DNA of 64,000 bases from Bacteroides oleiciplenus YIT 12058 (GCF_000315485.1 NZ_JH992946.1:310001-374000); one strand, 5' to 3'; counted from the first letter of the stretch, positions 27,301 to 35,756 are shown. The notes: generated by a model not told the origin, from the letters alone. Program-made: numbers and translations.

Positions 27301-27474
27301 ATCGGTGGTCTGACGGTATCTACTATTCTGACATTGATTCTTGTTCCTGTGCTTTACTGTTCATTTGCCGGTATTGGTATCAAGCGTAGCCGTCGTAAGA
27401 ACAAGAAAAACCGTGAACTGAACGATTACTATCAGGCTCATAAGGAGAAAATGACGAAACCCAGAAAACAATAA
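24304..27474 (+). CDS. RND (HAE1-type) efflux permease
   Basis: 1056 residues, inner-membrane proton-driven pump with two repeats, each with one helix, a large periplasmic loop and five or six helices. The first helix follows MSLYEGAVKKPIMTSL. Proton-relay aspartates lie in GNVVDDAIVVLENV in TM4, and the second half has GGIMLIGIVVKNGIVLIDY. The substrate cannot be told from sequence. It ends with a basic tail. Confidence 0.96.
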   Translation: MSLYEGAVKKPIMTSLCFLAVAIFGLFSLSKLPVDLYPDIETNTIMVMTSYAGASASDIENNVTRPLENTLNSVSNLKHITSRSSENISVITLEFEYGYDIDVLTNDVRDKLDMVSSQLPDEVETPIIFKFSTDMIPILLLSVQADESQPALYKILDDNIVNPLARVPGVGTVSISGAPKREVNVYCDPNKLDAYNLSVETISSIISAENRNTPGGTFDVGNNTYSLRVEGEFKDPKEMANIVVGTHNGASVYLRDVATIVDSVEERAQKTYSNGVQGAMIVVQKQSGANSVAISQKVIDMLPQLQKSLPSDVKLGIIVNTSDNILNTIDSLEETIMYAMLFVILVVFIFLGRWRATVIICITIPMSLVASFIYLGIIDGGSLNIISLSCLSIAIGNVVDDAIVVLENVTTHIERGSEPKQAAVHATNEVAISVIASTLTMIAVFFPLTMVSGMSGVLFRQLGWMMCVIMTVSTISALSFTPMMCAQLLRLQKKQSKMFIAFYKPIQRGLDNLDVWYQNRLNWAVRHRATVIVGCAIFFGASLFCAKYIGSEFFPAADNSRIGVNLQLPIGARVERAQALASELTDKWMKRYEGVMKVCNYTVGQADSDNTFASMQDNGSHIISFNISLVSPADRDISLEAVCDEMREDLKGYPELDKAQVILGGSTGGMSAQASADFEVYGYDFTATDKVSAELKEKLLKVKGVSEVNISRQDYQPEYQVDFDREKLALHGLNLSTASTYLRNRVNGALASYYREDGDEYDIRVRYAPEFRTKIEDLENILIYTPSGEGIRVKDLGKVVERSAPPTIERKDRERIVTVSAVISGVPLGDVVKDGNAIVEKMDLPSGISIQISGSYEDQQDSFSDLGTLAVLIIILVFIVMAAQFESLSYPFIIMFSIPFAFSGVLMALFFTGTNLNVMSLLGGIMLIGIVVKNGIVLIDYITLCRERGMAVLHSVVTAGRSRLRPVLMTTLTTILGMVPMAVGQGEGAEMWRPLGVAVIGGLTVSTILTLILVPVLYCSFAGIGIKRSRRKNKKNRELNDYYQAHKEKMTKPRKQ

Positions 27475-27485
27475 ATCAAAAAGAT

Positions 27486-27779
27486 ATGAAATCCGTATTT
27501 ATTACATTCGACCAAGCGTTCTTTGAGCGCATTATGGCGTTGCTCGACCGCCAGGGTTGCCGTGGATTCAGCTACTGGCAGCAAGTACAGGGACGTGGCA
27601 GCAAGACGGGGGAACCGCATTATGGTAGCCATGCATGGCCCAGTATGTGTTCCGCCATCATCACTGTAGTGGATGATGCAAAAGTAGACCCGTTGCTCGA
27701 TGCGCTTCACCGGATAGACGAGGAGACCCAACAACTCGGTCTCCGGGCATTTGTCTGGAACATTGAGAAGACGATATAA
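27486..27779 (+). CDS. PG0541-type small transporter-associated protein
   Basis: 97-residue protein with alternating beta and alpha segments like a ferredoxin-like/PII fold: start MKSVFITFDQAFFERIMALLDRQG, then AWPSMCSAIITVVDD and a C-terminal strand RAFVWNI. I recognise it as resembling the PG0541 family, found next to RND pumps in Bacteroidota. It may regulate or sense the pump, but this is inference from position. It has no signal peptide, so is cytosolic. Confidence 0.75.
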   Translation: MKSVFITFDQAFFERIMALLDRQGCRGFSYWQQVQGRGSKTGEPHYGSHAWPSMCSAIITVVDDAKVDPLLDALHRIDEETQQLGLRAFVWNIEKTI

Positions 27780-27840
27780 GTGTGACTGTACTGAATGGGC
27801 ATCCTACATAGATAAGGACAGGCCCCCTACATAGCGAAGA

Positions 27841-27882
27841 GAGGGAAATCTTACAAAACGTGAAGATTTCCCTTTCTTTTTA
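27841..27882 (+). terminator. Terminator of the first efflux operon
   Basis: AGGGAAATCTT (27842-27852) pairs perfectly with AAGATTTCCCT (27863-27873) over a 10-base loop, followed by TTCTTTTT. Confidence 0.9.
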
Positions 27883-27893
27883 TGTCTTTTCCC

Positions 27894-27901
27894 TATCTTT
27901 G
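27894..27901 (+). promoter_or_regulatory. Bacteroides -7 element (TATCTTTG)
   Basis: TATCTTTG lies directly after the terminator tail and about ten bases before the ATG of the SGNH gene. No clean TTTG is seen at 19-21 bases; a TTTC at 27873-27876 is slightly too close. It rules out starts upstream of 27894. Confidence 0.5.
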
Positions 27902-27911
27902 CAGCTCCTTT

Positions 27912-29297
27912 ATGGACAACATGGAAAAGAATTATCTGAAATATACCTGCATTTGGGCATTTGTGATACTGACAGGCCTGTTACTGATGTACTTCCTGCC
28001 AGGATTTACGGTAGGCGAACATGTGATGAGGCGTGTCGACCTGCTGGGAGATGTGCGTGTACCGACTACCGCTCCCGTTGAAGAAGTAGACAGTTTTCTT
28101 CCCCCGCCGCCCAAGGTGAAACCGGCTTTTGTGGATACCTGTCGTGCGGGTATGACGTGCATTGAAGATTATAGTGATTCTACCTTGCGGGGAATGACAC
28201 CTTTTTATCGGGCACTGGATGAACTGACCCAGCGTCCGCGTCAAGTGCGCATTGCAGTTTTCGGAGACTCTTTTATTGAAGCGGACATCCTGACGGCAGA
28301 CTTGCGGGATATGTTGCAGAGCAAATACGGTGGTTGTGGAGTCGGCTTCGTCACCATTACTTCCATGACCAGTGGATTCCGCCCTACGGTACGCCACTCT
28401 TTCAGTGGCTGGCAAAGTCATTCCGTGATGGATTCCACTTTCTTCGACCGTAAGAAACAAGGAATTTCCGGACATTACTTCGTTCCCCGTCCCGGTGCTT
28501 ATGTGGAACTGAAAGGACAGAATAAATACGCTTCCCATCTGGATACTTGCCAGCAGGCTTCTATCTTCTTTTATAGTAAAGGTGAAGTTACTCTTTCCGT
28601 TAATGTCAACCGGAATGAGAAACAAACCCGCACTTTCTCTTCTACAGAAGACTTGCAGGAAATGAAGGTGGACGGTCACATCGGTTCCGTTCGTTGGACG
28701 GTGGATGAGGCGGATTCTACCTTATTCTATGGTCTGGCAATGGATGGCAAGCAGGGAATTATCCTGGATAACTTCTCTCTGCGCGGCAGTTCGGGCTTGT
28801 CATTGCGTTCGGTTCCTATATGGATGATGCATGAATTTAATGACCAGCGTCCTTACGATTTAATCATCCTGCAATATGGTCTGAACGTTGCTACCGAGCG
28901 CGGGCGGAATTATGATAAATATATCGCCGGCATGCAGACTACCATTGAACACCTGAAGGAGGCATTTCCACAGGCGGGCATATTGATTGTGAGTGTGGGC
29001 GACCGTGATTACAAGACCGAAGACGGGACCCTGCGCACTATGCCCGGCATCAAAAATCTGGTACGCTATCAACAGAACCTCGCAGCCGACAATGACATTG
29101 CTTTCTGGAATATGTTTGAAGCGATGGGAGGAGAGGGAAGCATGGCGAATCTGGTGCATGCCAAGCCTTCTTTGGCGAATTATGATTATACACACATCAA
29201 TTTCCGGGGTGGCAAGTACCTGGCAGGCTTGCTTTATGAGGCGCTTGTGTATGGAAAGGAACAGTATGACAGGAGGCGGGCGTATGAGGCGGAATAA
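27912..29297 (+). CDS. Membrane-anchored SGNH/GDSL hydrolase-like protein
   Basis: 461 residues. One N-terminal membrane segment (about residues 8-28), then a periplasmic domain. Block I has GDSFIEADIL near residue 118, block III-like ILQYGLNVATERG near 320, and a C-terminal THINFRGGKYL with the catalytic His. It is probably an acyl-esterase or acyltransferase working with the MBOAT gene two genes downstream. Start candidates are 27912 and 27921; earlier starts are excluded by the promoter. The 3' end overlaps the next gene by 14 bases. Confidence 0.8.
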   Translation: MDNMEKNYLKYTCIWAFVILTGLLLMYFLPGFTVGEHVMRRVDLLGDVRVPTTAPVEEVDSFLPPPPKVKPAFVDTCRAGMTCIEDYSDSTLRGMTPFYRALDELTQRPRQVRIAVFGDSFIEADILTADLRDMLQSKYGGCGVGFVTITSMTSGFRPTVRHSFSGWQSHSVMDSTFFDRKKQGISGHYFVPRPGAYVELKGQNKYASHLDTCQQASIFFYSKGEVTLSVNVNRNEKQTRTFSSTEDLQEMKVDGHIGSVRWTVDEADSTLFYGLAMDGKQGIILDNFSLRGSSGLSLRSVPIWMMHEFNDQRPYDLIILQYGLNVATERGRNYDKYIAGMQTTIEHLKEAFPQAGILIVSVGDRDYKTEDGTLRTMPGIKNLVRYQQNLAADNDIAFWNMFEAMGGEGSMANLVHAKPSLANYDYTHINFRGGKYLAGLLYEALVYGKEQYDRRRAYEAE

Positions 29298-30177
29298 TTT
29301 CTTTATTATGATTCTTTTCCTATTGTGCTTTTTGCCTGTTCATGCTCAGGATGCTATTCCTTCCTGTCCCCTTATCAGTGAAATCACGGCAGATTGTGAC
29401 ACCCTCCGTTCTTATTCCCAGCGTACGGACACCGTTTCCATTCCTCAAATCGCTTTCCCGACTGCCTTCCGGCAACTCGGTGCCAATGAACTGACAGATA
29501 GCCTCGGCATCCTCAACCCTTTCTGGGAGAAGTTGCGCTTGTTATACTCCGGCTTCTCTACTGATACCATCCGTATCGTACACGTTGGCGACAGTCATAT
29601 CCGTGGACATATTCTTCCCCGCACTACCGGAACGCTGCTTGCAGAAACCTTTGGTGCTGTTTCCTATATCGATAAAGGTATTAATGGTGCTTTTTGTATC
29701 ACCTTCACCCGTCCCGACCGTATTTCAGAAATTGCTGCCTTGCATCCCGACCTCGTTATTCTCTCTTTCGGAACGAATGAGAGCCATAACCGTCGTTACA
29801 ATACCTTGGCTCACTATCGCCAGATGGACGAATTGGTGCGTATGCTCCGTGATAGCTTGCCCAACGTCCCTCTGCTAATGACGACACCTCCCGGTTCTTA
29901 CGACAGTTTTCGGAAAAGTCGCCGCCGCATGTATAGCGTTAATCCCCGCACTTCCATTGCCGTAGAAACCATACGGCGCTTTGCCGATGACAACGGACTT
30001 GCCGTGTGGGATATGTACGAAGCTGTGGGCGGAAGACAACGTGCTTGTCTGAACTGGCAGGAAGCCGGACTGATGCGTCCGGACCATGTGCACTATCTTC
30101 CTGAGGGATATGTATTGCAGGGAGAATTATTTTATCAAGCCCTTTTAAAAGCCTATAATGATTATGTGGGATATTGA
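29284..30177 (+). CDS. Secreted SGNH/GDSL hydrolase-like protein
   Basis: 297 residues with a Sec signal peptide (FFIMILFLLCFLPVHAQ). The SGNH blocks are clear: HVGDSHIRGH near residue 100 (Ser nucleophile), LSFGTNESHN near 162, and DHVHYLPEGY near 268 (Asp-His). A longer open frame upstream lies inside the previous gene; the ATG at 29284 is chosen because it creates the signal peptide. It overlaps both neighbours, so the three genes are translationally coupled. Confidence 0.85.
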   Translation: MRRNNFFIMILFLLCFLPVHAQDAIPSCPLISEITADCDTLRSYSQRTDTVSIPQIAFPTAFRQLGANELTDSLGILNPFWEKLRLLYSGFSTDTIRIVHVGDSHIRGHILPRTTGTLLAETFGAVSYIDKGINGAFCITFTRPDRISEIAALHPDLVILSFGTNESHNRRYNTLAHYRQMDELVRMLRDSLPNVPLLMTTPPGSYDSFRKSRRRMYSVNPRTSIAVETIRRFADDNGLAVWDMYEAVGGRQRACLNWQEAGLMRPDHVHYLPEGYVLQGELFYQALLKAYNDYVGY

Positions 30178-31645
30178 CTTCGACCGTCTGCGTGATGTAT
30201 TTGTTTATGATCCGCAAGCACCGATGATATTCAGTAGCGGCATTTTCTTGTGGTTGTTTGCAGCATTTATTCTGATATATTTGCTGTTGCAACGCCGTCT
30301 GACTGCACGGTTACTATTTGTTACCGCGTTCTCCTATTATTTCTATTATAAAAGTAGCGGCACTTATTTTTTCCTGTTGGCGCTCGTCACGGTGGCGGAC
30401 TTCTTCATAGCCCGTCTTATGGCAGCCGGTACCGTGCGCTGGCAACGTAAAATGTGGGTAGTGGTGAGCCTTTTCATTAATCTCGGTTTGCTTTGTTACT
30501 TCAAGTACACCAATTTCTTGGGAGATGTTTTTGCTTCGCTTGTGGGAGGCACGTTTCATCACTATGATATATTCCTTCCTGTGGGTATCTCCTTCTTCAC
30601 TTTTCAGTCGCTCAGTTACACTATTGATGTGTATCGTAAAGATATAACTCCCCTGACCAATTTGCTGGATTATGCCTTTTATGTTTCTTTCTTCCCGCAG
30701 TTGGTGGCAGGGCCTATTGTGCGTGCACGTGACTTTATTCCGCAGATTCGTCGTCCGCTGTTTGTCTCCCATGAGATGTTCGGCCGGGGAATATTCCTGA
30801 TAGCAAGCGGTCTTTTCAAGAAAGCGATTATTTCAGATTATATCAGCGTGAACTTTGTAGAGCGCATCTTTGATAACCCTACGCTCTATTCCGGAGTGGA
30901 GAACCTGATGGGTGTTTATGGGTATGCCCTGCAAATCTATTGCGATTTCTCTGGTTATAGTGATATGGCTATCGGTATCGCCTTGCTTCTCGGCTTCCAC
31001 TTTAATAAAAACTTCGATTCACCTTACAAATCGGCTTCCATAACGGAGTTTTGGCGACGTTGGCATATCTCGCTTTCCAGTTGGCTGAAAGATTATCTTT
31101 ATATCTCTTTGGGGGGAAACCGGAAAGGAAAAATACGGCAGTATGCTAATCTTATCATTACCATGTTTTTGGGTGGTTTGTGGCATGGCGCTTCCTGGAA
31201 TTTTGTAGTTTGGGGATTATTCCACGGCGTGGGCCTGGCTGCACATAAGTTCTGGATGACGTTGACCGGACGGAAAAAGGGAGAAGAAAGCCACGGTATC
31301 CGCCGCTTCTTCGGCATACTTATCACGTTCCATTTTGTTTGTTTCTGCTGGATATTCTTCCGGAATGCAGATTTTTCCACTTCATTGGATATGATAAAGC
31401 AAATCTGTACCACTTTCCGCCCGCAACTTTTCCCGCAGTTGATTGCAGGATATTGGGAAGTGTTTGCCCTGATGGCATTAGGATTCATCCTGCATTTCTG
31501 TCCCGACCGTTGGGAGAGTGCTTGCTGTAAAACAGTAATCCGCCTCCCCCTTGCGGGAAAGGCGGTACTAATGCTTGCTTTGATTTATCTGGTGATTCAG
31601 ATGAAGAGTACGGAGATTCAGCCCTTCATCTATTTCCAGTTTTAA
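30164..31645 (+). CDS. MBOAT-family membrane O-acyltransferase (AlgI-like)
   Basis: 493 residues with about ten membrane segments. The MBOAT signature is visible: SITEFWRRWHISLSSWLKDYLY and GGLWHGASWNF with the catalytic His near residue 340. In alginate or peptidoglycan O-acetylation such proteins move an acyl group across the membrane to SGNH proteins, which fits the two genes before it. The acceptor glycan is unknown. The start at 30164 overlaps the previous stop. Its stop overlaps the stop of the convergent GH20 gene. Confidence 0.93.
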   Translation: MWDIDFDRLRDVFVYDPQAPMIFSSGIFLWLFAAFILIYLLLQRRLTARLLFVTAFSYYFYYKSSGTYFFLLALVTVADFFIARLMAAGTVRWQRKMWVVVSLFINLGLLCYFKYTNFLGDVFASLVGGTFHHYDIFLPVGISFFTFQSLSYTIDVYRKDITPLTNLLDYAFYVSFFPQLVAGPIVRARDFIPQIRRPLFVSHEMFGRGIFLIASGLFKKAIISDYISVNFVERIFDNPTLYSGVENLMGVYGYALQIYCDFSGYSDMAIGIALLLGFHFNKNFDSPYKSASITEFWRRWHISLSSWLKDYLYISLGGNRKGKIRQYANLIITMFLGGLWHGASWNFVVWGLFHGVGLAAHKFWMTLTGRKKGEESHGIRRFFGILITFHFVCFCWIFFRNADFSTSLDMIKQICTTFRPQLFPQLIAGYWEVFALMALGFILHFCPDRWESACCKTVIRLPLAGKAVLMLALIYLVIQMKSTEIQPFIYFQF

Positions 31646-33978
31646 TCTATTTCAATTTCGTCAATAAACATATAAGCCGCTTTGCCTTCACCTGCATGCC
31701 CTTTCGGCAGGGCAGGACTACGTTTGATGACTACCTTCACATACCGTGCTTTCACTGGGTGGAAGGTTATGTCGTAGTTTTCCACAGCTTTCTTATCAAT
31801 ATTTGTTTCTGCCGGAATATCTTTTGAAGCTACCTGGCGGAACTCCTTATTATCATCTGATACTGATACTACCAGCCCCGTGCTACCCATAATCCAGGCA
31901 CTCATATCAACAATGGCATTCGTAGCCACCCGTTTGATTTCCATTTCCTGTCCCAAGTCGATGATAGCTTCTACATCGCCGCCTACGAAGCCTAACCAGG
32001 CTCCTGTGGCATAACTATCATTACCTTTCATACCATCCACCAAAGTAATGGCACCTTTGAATTTATATTTTTCCGATGGCTGGAATGTTAGCTCGATAGG
32101 ACAATAAGTAGCCTTATTGAAAGAAATCTTTTTGCTTACTACTTTACTTTTTCCTTCCGGACGGATCACTGCTGCCTGGAAATCTGCTGTTTCAGTGATG
32201 ACAACAGGTTCTGTATATTTCAGTGAAGCAGTAGTAGGCTCTGTTCCATCCAGTGTATAATAAATAGGAGCGTCATCAATAGTGCTTAATGTTATTGTAA
32301 CCGCTTTCTTATCTGTATCAGGCGTAAAATCAGCTTTCAGATCGAATACATGCTTGGCATAGTTGAAACCGTCTCTTTGATAGAACTTCATGAGGCGGGC
32401 CAGACGTTTGGTGAAATCCTTGAAATCTTTCTTTTCGGGCTGTGTCCATTGTACTTCGGCAAGAGCAGCCATGCGTGGCAATATCATGTATTCCACATGT
32501 TCGGAAGAGTGGATATATTCTGTCCATAAGTTGGCTTGGGCACCAAGAATATGCCTGCTTTGTTCTTCGGTAAGTGCTGCCGGCACTGGCTCCAGACTAT
32601 ATACTTTCTCAATGGGCACGTAACCGCCGATACCAAGAGGTTCATCTTGTGTATCTGCTGTCTGGTAATAGTCGAAATAGCAGAAAGAGGTTGGTGTCAT
32701 GATAACATCGTGTCCCAGTTGTGCTGCCTTGATGCCGCCTTCCATACCACGCCATGACATTACTGTTGCGTTAGGAGCTACGTCACCATCCAATATTTCA
32801 TCCCAGCCGATAATCTGGCGCCCCTTGCTGTTCAGGAACTCTTCGATGCGTGTCATACAATAACTTTGCAGACGGTCTTCGGCAGTATGGTTCTTATCTG
32901 CCTTCAAACCTTCCGCTTTGATACGTGCCTGGCATTTTGGGCATTTTTCCCAACGGGTGCGTGGAGCTTCATCTCCACCGATATGTACATACTTCGACGG
33001 GAATATTTCTACGATTTCAGCCATTACATCTTCCAGGAACTGCATGGTTTCATCATTACCCACGCAAAGCACATCTTCGAAAATACCCCAGCGCGGGCAT
33101 ACTTCGTACGGACCACCCGTACACCCCAGTTCCGGATACGCAGCCAATGCAGCAAGCATGTGGCCGGGCAGGTCTACTTCCGGAATTACCGTAATGTAAC
33201 GTTCCTGCGCATATTTCACGATTTCTTTTGCTTCCTCTTGTGTAAAGAAACCACCATATGGCGTATTATCGTATTCCTGTGTATTTCTTCCAATTACGGT
33301 GTGGCTGCGTTGAGAACCCACTTCTGTCAGTTTTGGATACTTCTTGATTTCAATACGCCAACCTTGGTCATCCGTCAGGTGCCAATGGAAAGTATTCATG
33401 TTGTGTAGCGCCAGCAAGTCAATGTACTTCTTCATAAATTCAAGGGGGAAGAAGTGGCGGGATACGTCGAGGTGCATGCCGCGATACGAGAATCGTGGTT
33501 CATCTTTAATTTCTCCTGCTGGTATTAGGATGGTTGCTCCTTTTGCTTCGGCAGGAATCGATTTGCGCAAAGTCTGAATACCGTAGAATACTCCGTTTTC
33601 GGTCTGGCCATTGATGCTGATACCTTCGGGGGTGGTGGTCAGCACATAACCTTCTTTGTTTGCAATGCCCGGGGCGAGTCCCAGTGTGATTGCATTTTTC
33701 ACTTGTTCGCCTGCTGCGATAGCTTTTGTTTTCGGTGCATAGCCTGTGGATTGTTGGATGTATTCCGACAGAAACTCAGCATTGCGTTGCAATAAGGTAT
33801 TGCTTTCCGGATAGGCGATAAGAACGTTTTCGTTCAGTTTGAACGGAGTTGTTTGGGTTAAACTTACCTCTTGGGGGAGAGGTATTACTTGGTAGTTAGC
33901 TTCTTTCTCCGTACTACACGAAGCGCATGCCAAGGCGAGAGCACTCGCGAGGAGTGCGTGGTTAAGTTTTCTCATCAT
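31642..33978 (-). CDS. GH20 beta-N-acetylhexosaminidase, lipoprotein
   Basis: 778 residues. Signal peptide with lipobox ending CASC, so probably a membrane-anchored lipoprotein, possibly surface exposed. The GH20b N-terminal domain is followed by the catalytic barrel: SYRGMHLDVSRHFFP, HWHLTDDQGWRIEI and HIGGDEAP with the catalytic pair Asp336-Glu337. A chitobiase-type C-terminal domain (YYTLDGTEPT) and an F5/8-type carbohydrate-binding domain end the protein. It releases terminal GlcNAc or GalNAc. An ATG one codon downstream (33975) is an alternative start. Confidence 0.93.
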   Translation of the reverse strand: MMRKLNHALLASALALACASCSTEKEANYQVIPLPQEVSLTQTTPFKLNENVLIAYPESNTLLQRNAEFLSEYIQQSTGYAPKTKAIAAGEQVKNAITLGLAPGIANKEGYVLTTTPEGISINGQTENGVFYGIQTLRKSIPAEAKGATILIPAGEIKDEPRFSYRGMHLDVSRHFFPLEFMKKYIDLLALHNMNTFHWHLTDDQGWRIEIKKYPKLTEVGSQRSHTVIGRNTQEYDNTPYGGFFTQEEAKEIVKYAQERYITVIPEVDLPGHMLAALAAYPELGCTGGPYEVCPRWGIFEDVLCVGNDETMQFLEDVMAEIVEIFPSKYVHIGGDEAPRTRWEKCPKCQARIKAEGLKADKNHTAEDRLQSYCMTRIEEFLNSKGRQIIGWDEILDGDVAPNATVMSWRGMEGGIKAAQLGHDVIMTPTSFCYFDYYQTADTQDEPLGIGGYVPIEKVYSLEPVPAALTEEQSRHILGAQANLWTEYIHSSEHVEYMILPRMAALAEVQWTQPEKKDFKDFTKRLARLMKFYQRDGFNYAKHVFDLKADFTPDTDKKAVTITLSTIDDAPIYYTLDGTEPTTASLKYTEPVVITETADFQAAVIRPEGKSKVVSKKISFNKATYCPIELTFQPSEKYKFKGAITLVDGMKGNDSYATGAWLGFVGGDVEAIIDLGQEMEIKRVATNAIVDMSAWIMGSTGLVVSVSDDNKEFRQVASKDIPAETNIDKKAVENYDITFHPVKARYVKVVIKRSPALPKGHAGEGKAAYMFIDEIEID

Positions 33979-34007
33979 AAAATTGATTAGTATTAGTAAG
34001 TTCCTTG

Positions 34008-34015
34008 CAAATATA
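34008..34015 (-). promoter_or_regulatory. -7 element of the GH20 promoter (TATATTTG)
   Basis: On the - strand TATATTTG is 30 bases before the ATG. A TTTG upstream is at a 16-base spacing, shorter than usual, so this may be a promoter that needs an activator. Confidence 0.55.
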
Positions 34016-34051
34016 AGGTTTTTGTATAGGACAAAATACAATATCGTACTA

Positions 34052-34077
34052 TTTTTGTATACTGTAGTATACAAAAA
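34052..34077. promoter_or_regulatory. Perfect palindrome upstream of the GH20 promoter
   Basis: TTTTTGTATAC (34052-34062), spacer TGTA, then GTATACAAAAA (34067-34077). A weaker similar dyad (TTGTAT...ATACAA) lies at about 34022-34040. The position, upstream of a promoter with poor -33 spacing, suits an activator or regulator binding site. Confidence 0.5.
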
Positions 34078-34115
34078 ATGGCTTTGATGCTTTCTTTTCT
34101 TTCCGCCTTTTCCAC

Positions 34116-34244
34116 CCACAGAAAAAAGACTTCTCTTATCTTTTGGAAAATGTTGATGACTGGCGTGCTGAAGCCTGGAGTTATGAACTGCTGTTAGAGC
34201 AAATTGATTTAAGGATATTCGATATCGGTATATGGCAGGATTAG
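34116..34244 (+). pseudogene. Possible remnant of a protein-coding gene
   Basis: Frame 3 is open for about 54 codons to TAG at 34242 with no ATG. From about 34116 the sequence looks like real protein: HPQKKDFSYLLENV, then DDWRAEAWSYELLLEQIDL and RIFDIGIWQD. I do not recognise the family. It may be the 3' end of a gene lost by recombination. Confidence 0.3.
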
Positions 34245-34528
34245 TTAGTTGCTGGCGGAGAGTCGGATTATGGGAGCCGCCCTTGCAACTCTGATTGAAG
34301 TATGAATTTATGTAATATATGTATATAGAAGCATGCTTTGTTTTGGTTTAGACAAACTGGAGTTAAGCTGATTAAAGCAGGAAGTCATACAATATTCTTC
34401 ATTGGTTACAATATTCTCAAGTTCGTAAATTTGGCATTAACTATTGATTATGATTGAGGAGGTTATTTGCATGGAAGCAAGGTCAGTGTACACTAAACTT
34501 GGGTACAGAACCTTACTATCCTCGTTGA
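34245..34528. other. Gene-free region
   Basis: 284 bases between the possible remnant and the lacI-type gene. No convincing coding frame or RNA gene is seen. It is A/T-rich, including a TAATATATGTATATA run. Confidence 0.4.
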
Positions 34529-35578
34529 TTATTTATAGAAGTCAATGGTCTCTTTGATTAATATATCTATTGGAGTATAGTTTTCAACATTTCCAGTCTC
34601 ATTATATAGTAAATAATCAATGGCAGCTCTCATGGCTGCTTCGCCTTGATATTCCGGACGCTCGGCTATAAGGAAATCTATACTACCACTTTTCAGACAA
34701 TCGACATTTTTCTTATTTGTTCCAAAACCTATTAATTTGATGTTAGTGATATTGCGTTCTTTAAAGTATTCTGCAATAAGATATCCTTTGGTATCGAAAA
34801 CTGCGGCACCGCCAATATCATGGTATTCATCAAATAAACAATCGAGAAGCCTATCATTCTCTTTTTTATTTTCATAATTGTATTGCCCAGAATGCACTTT
34901 TATGTGTGGAAAATGTTCTTTCAAGTAAGTTATGAAACCATAAGACCTGCTTAGTGATTGTATTGATGTCTTGTCTCCAACTCTTTGGGGTTGAAAGAGA
35001 ACGGCATCTTTTCCGTCTTCTAATATAGTTGTTAATAGCTTTGCTTGTACAATCCCCGTCTGATACGGATGTGGCCCAAAAAAAGCCAAGGGCTTTGTAT
35101 TTTCAACAGCCGTGTCAATATAAATATAGGGGATATTCTTTATAAAGAGCTGATTAGCAAACATGAAAGTTTCATCAAAAAAGGAAGGTCCTATAAGTAT
35201 AGCATCCGATTTCATAGATAGTGCTTTGTCAAAAGCCTCACGACACGAGTGAATGTTAAACTGGTTGTAATAAAGGAAATTAAGCTTTACCTCAATGTGA
35301 GCCGAGTAATAGATCATATGCTCTATTCCTCTCTTCACAGCATGCCAATAATCTCCCTCTGCGTGTTGTGGAAGAATGGCCAATATTCGAAATCGTTTAT
35401 TCTCTTCCTTAGCTTGAATACCGAAAGATTTCGAGTAGTCAATCTTTATTAACACTTCTTCAATTTTTTTTCTACTATCTGCTGATACTTCACCTCTATT
35501 GTGTATAACTCTGTCAACAGTTCCAGTTGAAACGCCTGCCAGTTCAGCAATATCCTTAATTCTATATTTCTTAGCCAT
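34529..35578 (-). CDS. LacI-family transcriptional regulator
   Basis: 349 residues. The N-terminal LacI DNA-binding domain reads YRIKDIAELAGVSTGTVDRVIHNRGEVS, and the C-terminal part is a periplasmic-binding-protein-like sugar sensor (ILAILPQHAEGDYWHAVKRGIEH, later FDTKGYLIAEYFKER). It is divergent from the glycan-utilisation genes and likely controls them. The longer frame to 35638 overlaps the promoter, so the ATG at 35578 is used. Confidence 0.93.
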   Translation of the reverse strand: MAKKYRIKDIAELAGVSTGTVDRVIHNRGEVSADSRKKIEEVLIKIDYSKSFGIQAKEENKRFRILAILPQHAEGDYWHAVKRGIEHMIYYSAHIEVKLNFLYYNQFNIHSCREAFDKALSMKSDAILIGPSFFDETFMFANQLFIKNIPYIYIDTAVENTKPLAFFGPHPYQTGIVQAKLLTTILEDGKDAVLFQPQRVGDKTSIQSLSRSYGFITYLKEHFPHIKVHSGQYNYENKKENDRLLDCLFDEYHDIGGAAVFDTKGYLIAEYFKERNITNIKLIGFGTNKKNVDCLKSGSIDFLIAERPEYQGEAAMRAAIDYLLYNETGNVENYTPIDILIKETIDFYK

Positions 35579-35602
35579 AGCTTCTACAATCTTATTTGGG
35601 TG

Positions 35603-35633
35603 CAAAGATAATAATAATACTCTTCCGTGCAAA
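35603..35633 (-). promoter_or_regulatory. Promoter of the lacI-type gene
   Basis: On the - strand: TTTG (35633-35630), 19-base spacer, TATCTTTG (35610-35603). The -33 element lies inside the CCGTG/CACGG dyad, which suggests autorepression. Confidence 0.85.
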
Positions 35634-35640
35634 TACACGG
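35625..35640. promoter_or_regulatory. Candidate LacI-type operator
   Basis: CCGTG (35625-35629), six-base spacer CAAATA, CACGG (35636-35640). It overlaps the -33 box of the regulator's own promoter. LacI-family operators are typically short dyads, so this fits, but binding is inferred. Confidence 0.55.
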
Positions 35641-35717
35641 AGTGGTATTTGATGGTAAAAACGATATACTTCGCTGATTTTGTGAGTATTTAATGTGTTG
35701 TATAACATGTTATTTAA

Positions 35718-35750
35718 TTTGTTTTATCTCTGTAAATTCCCATATATTTG
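35718..35750 (+). promoter_or_regulatory. Promoter of the glycan-utilisation operon
   Basis: TTTG (35718-35721), 21-base spacer, TATATTTG (35743-35750). Transcription should begin near 35757, leaving a leader of about 95-120 bases before the GH28 start. Confidence 0.8.
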
Positions 35751-35756
35751 CAAAGA

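Noticed and set aside
28993..29283. Extended N-terminus of the second SGNH gene
   Set aside because: It lies inside the previous gene; the ATG at 29284 gives a signal peptide.
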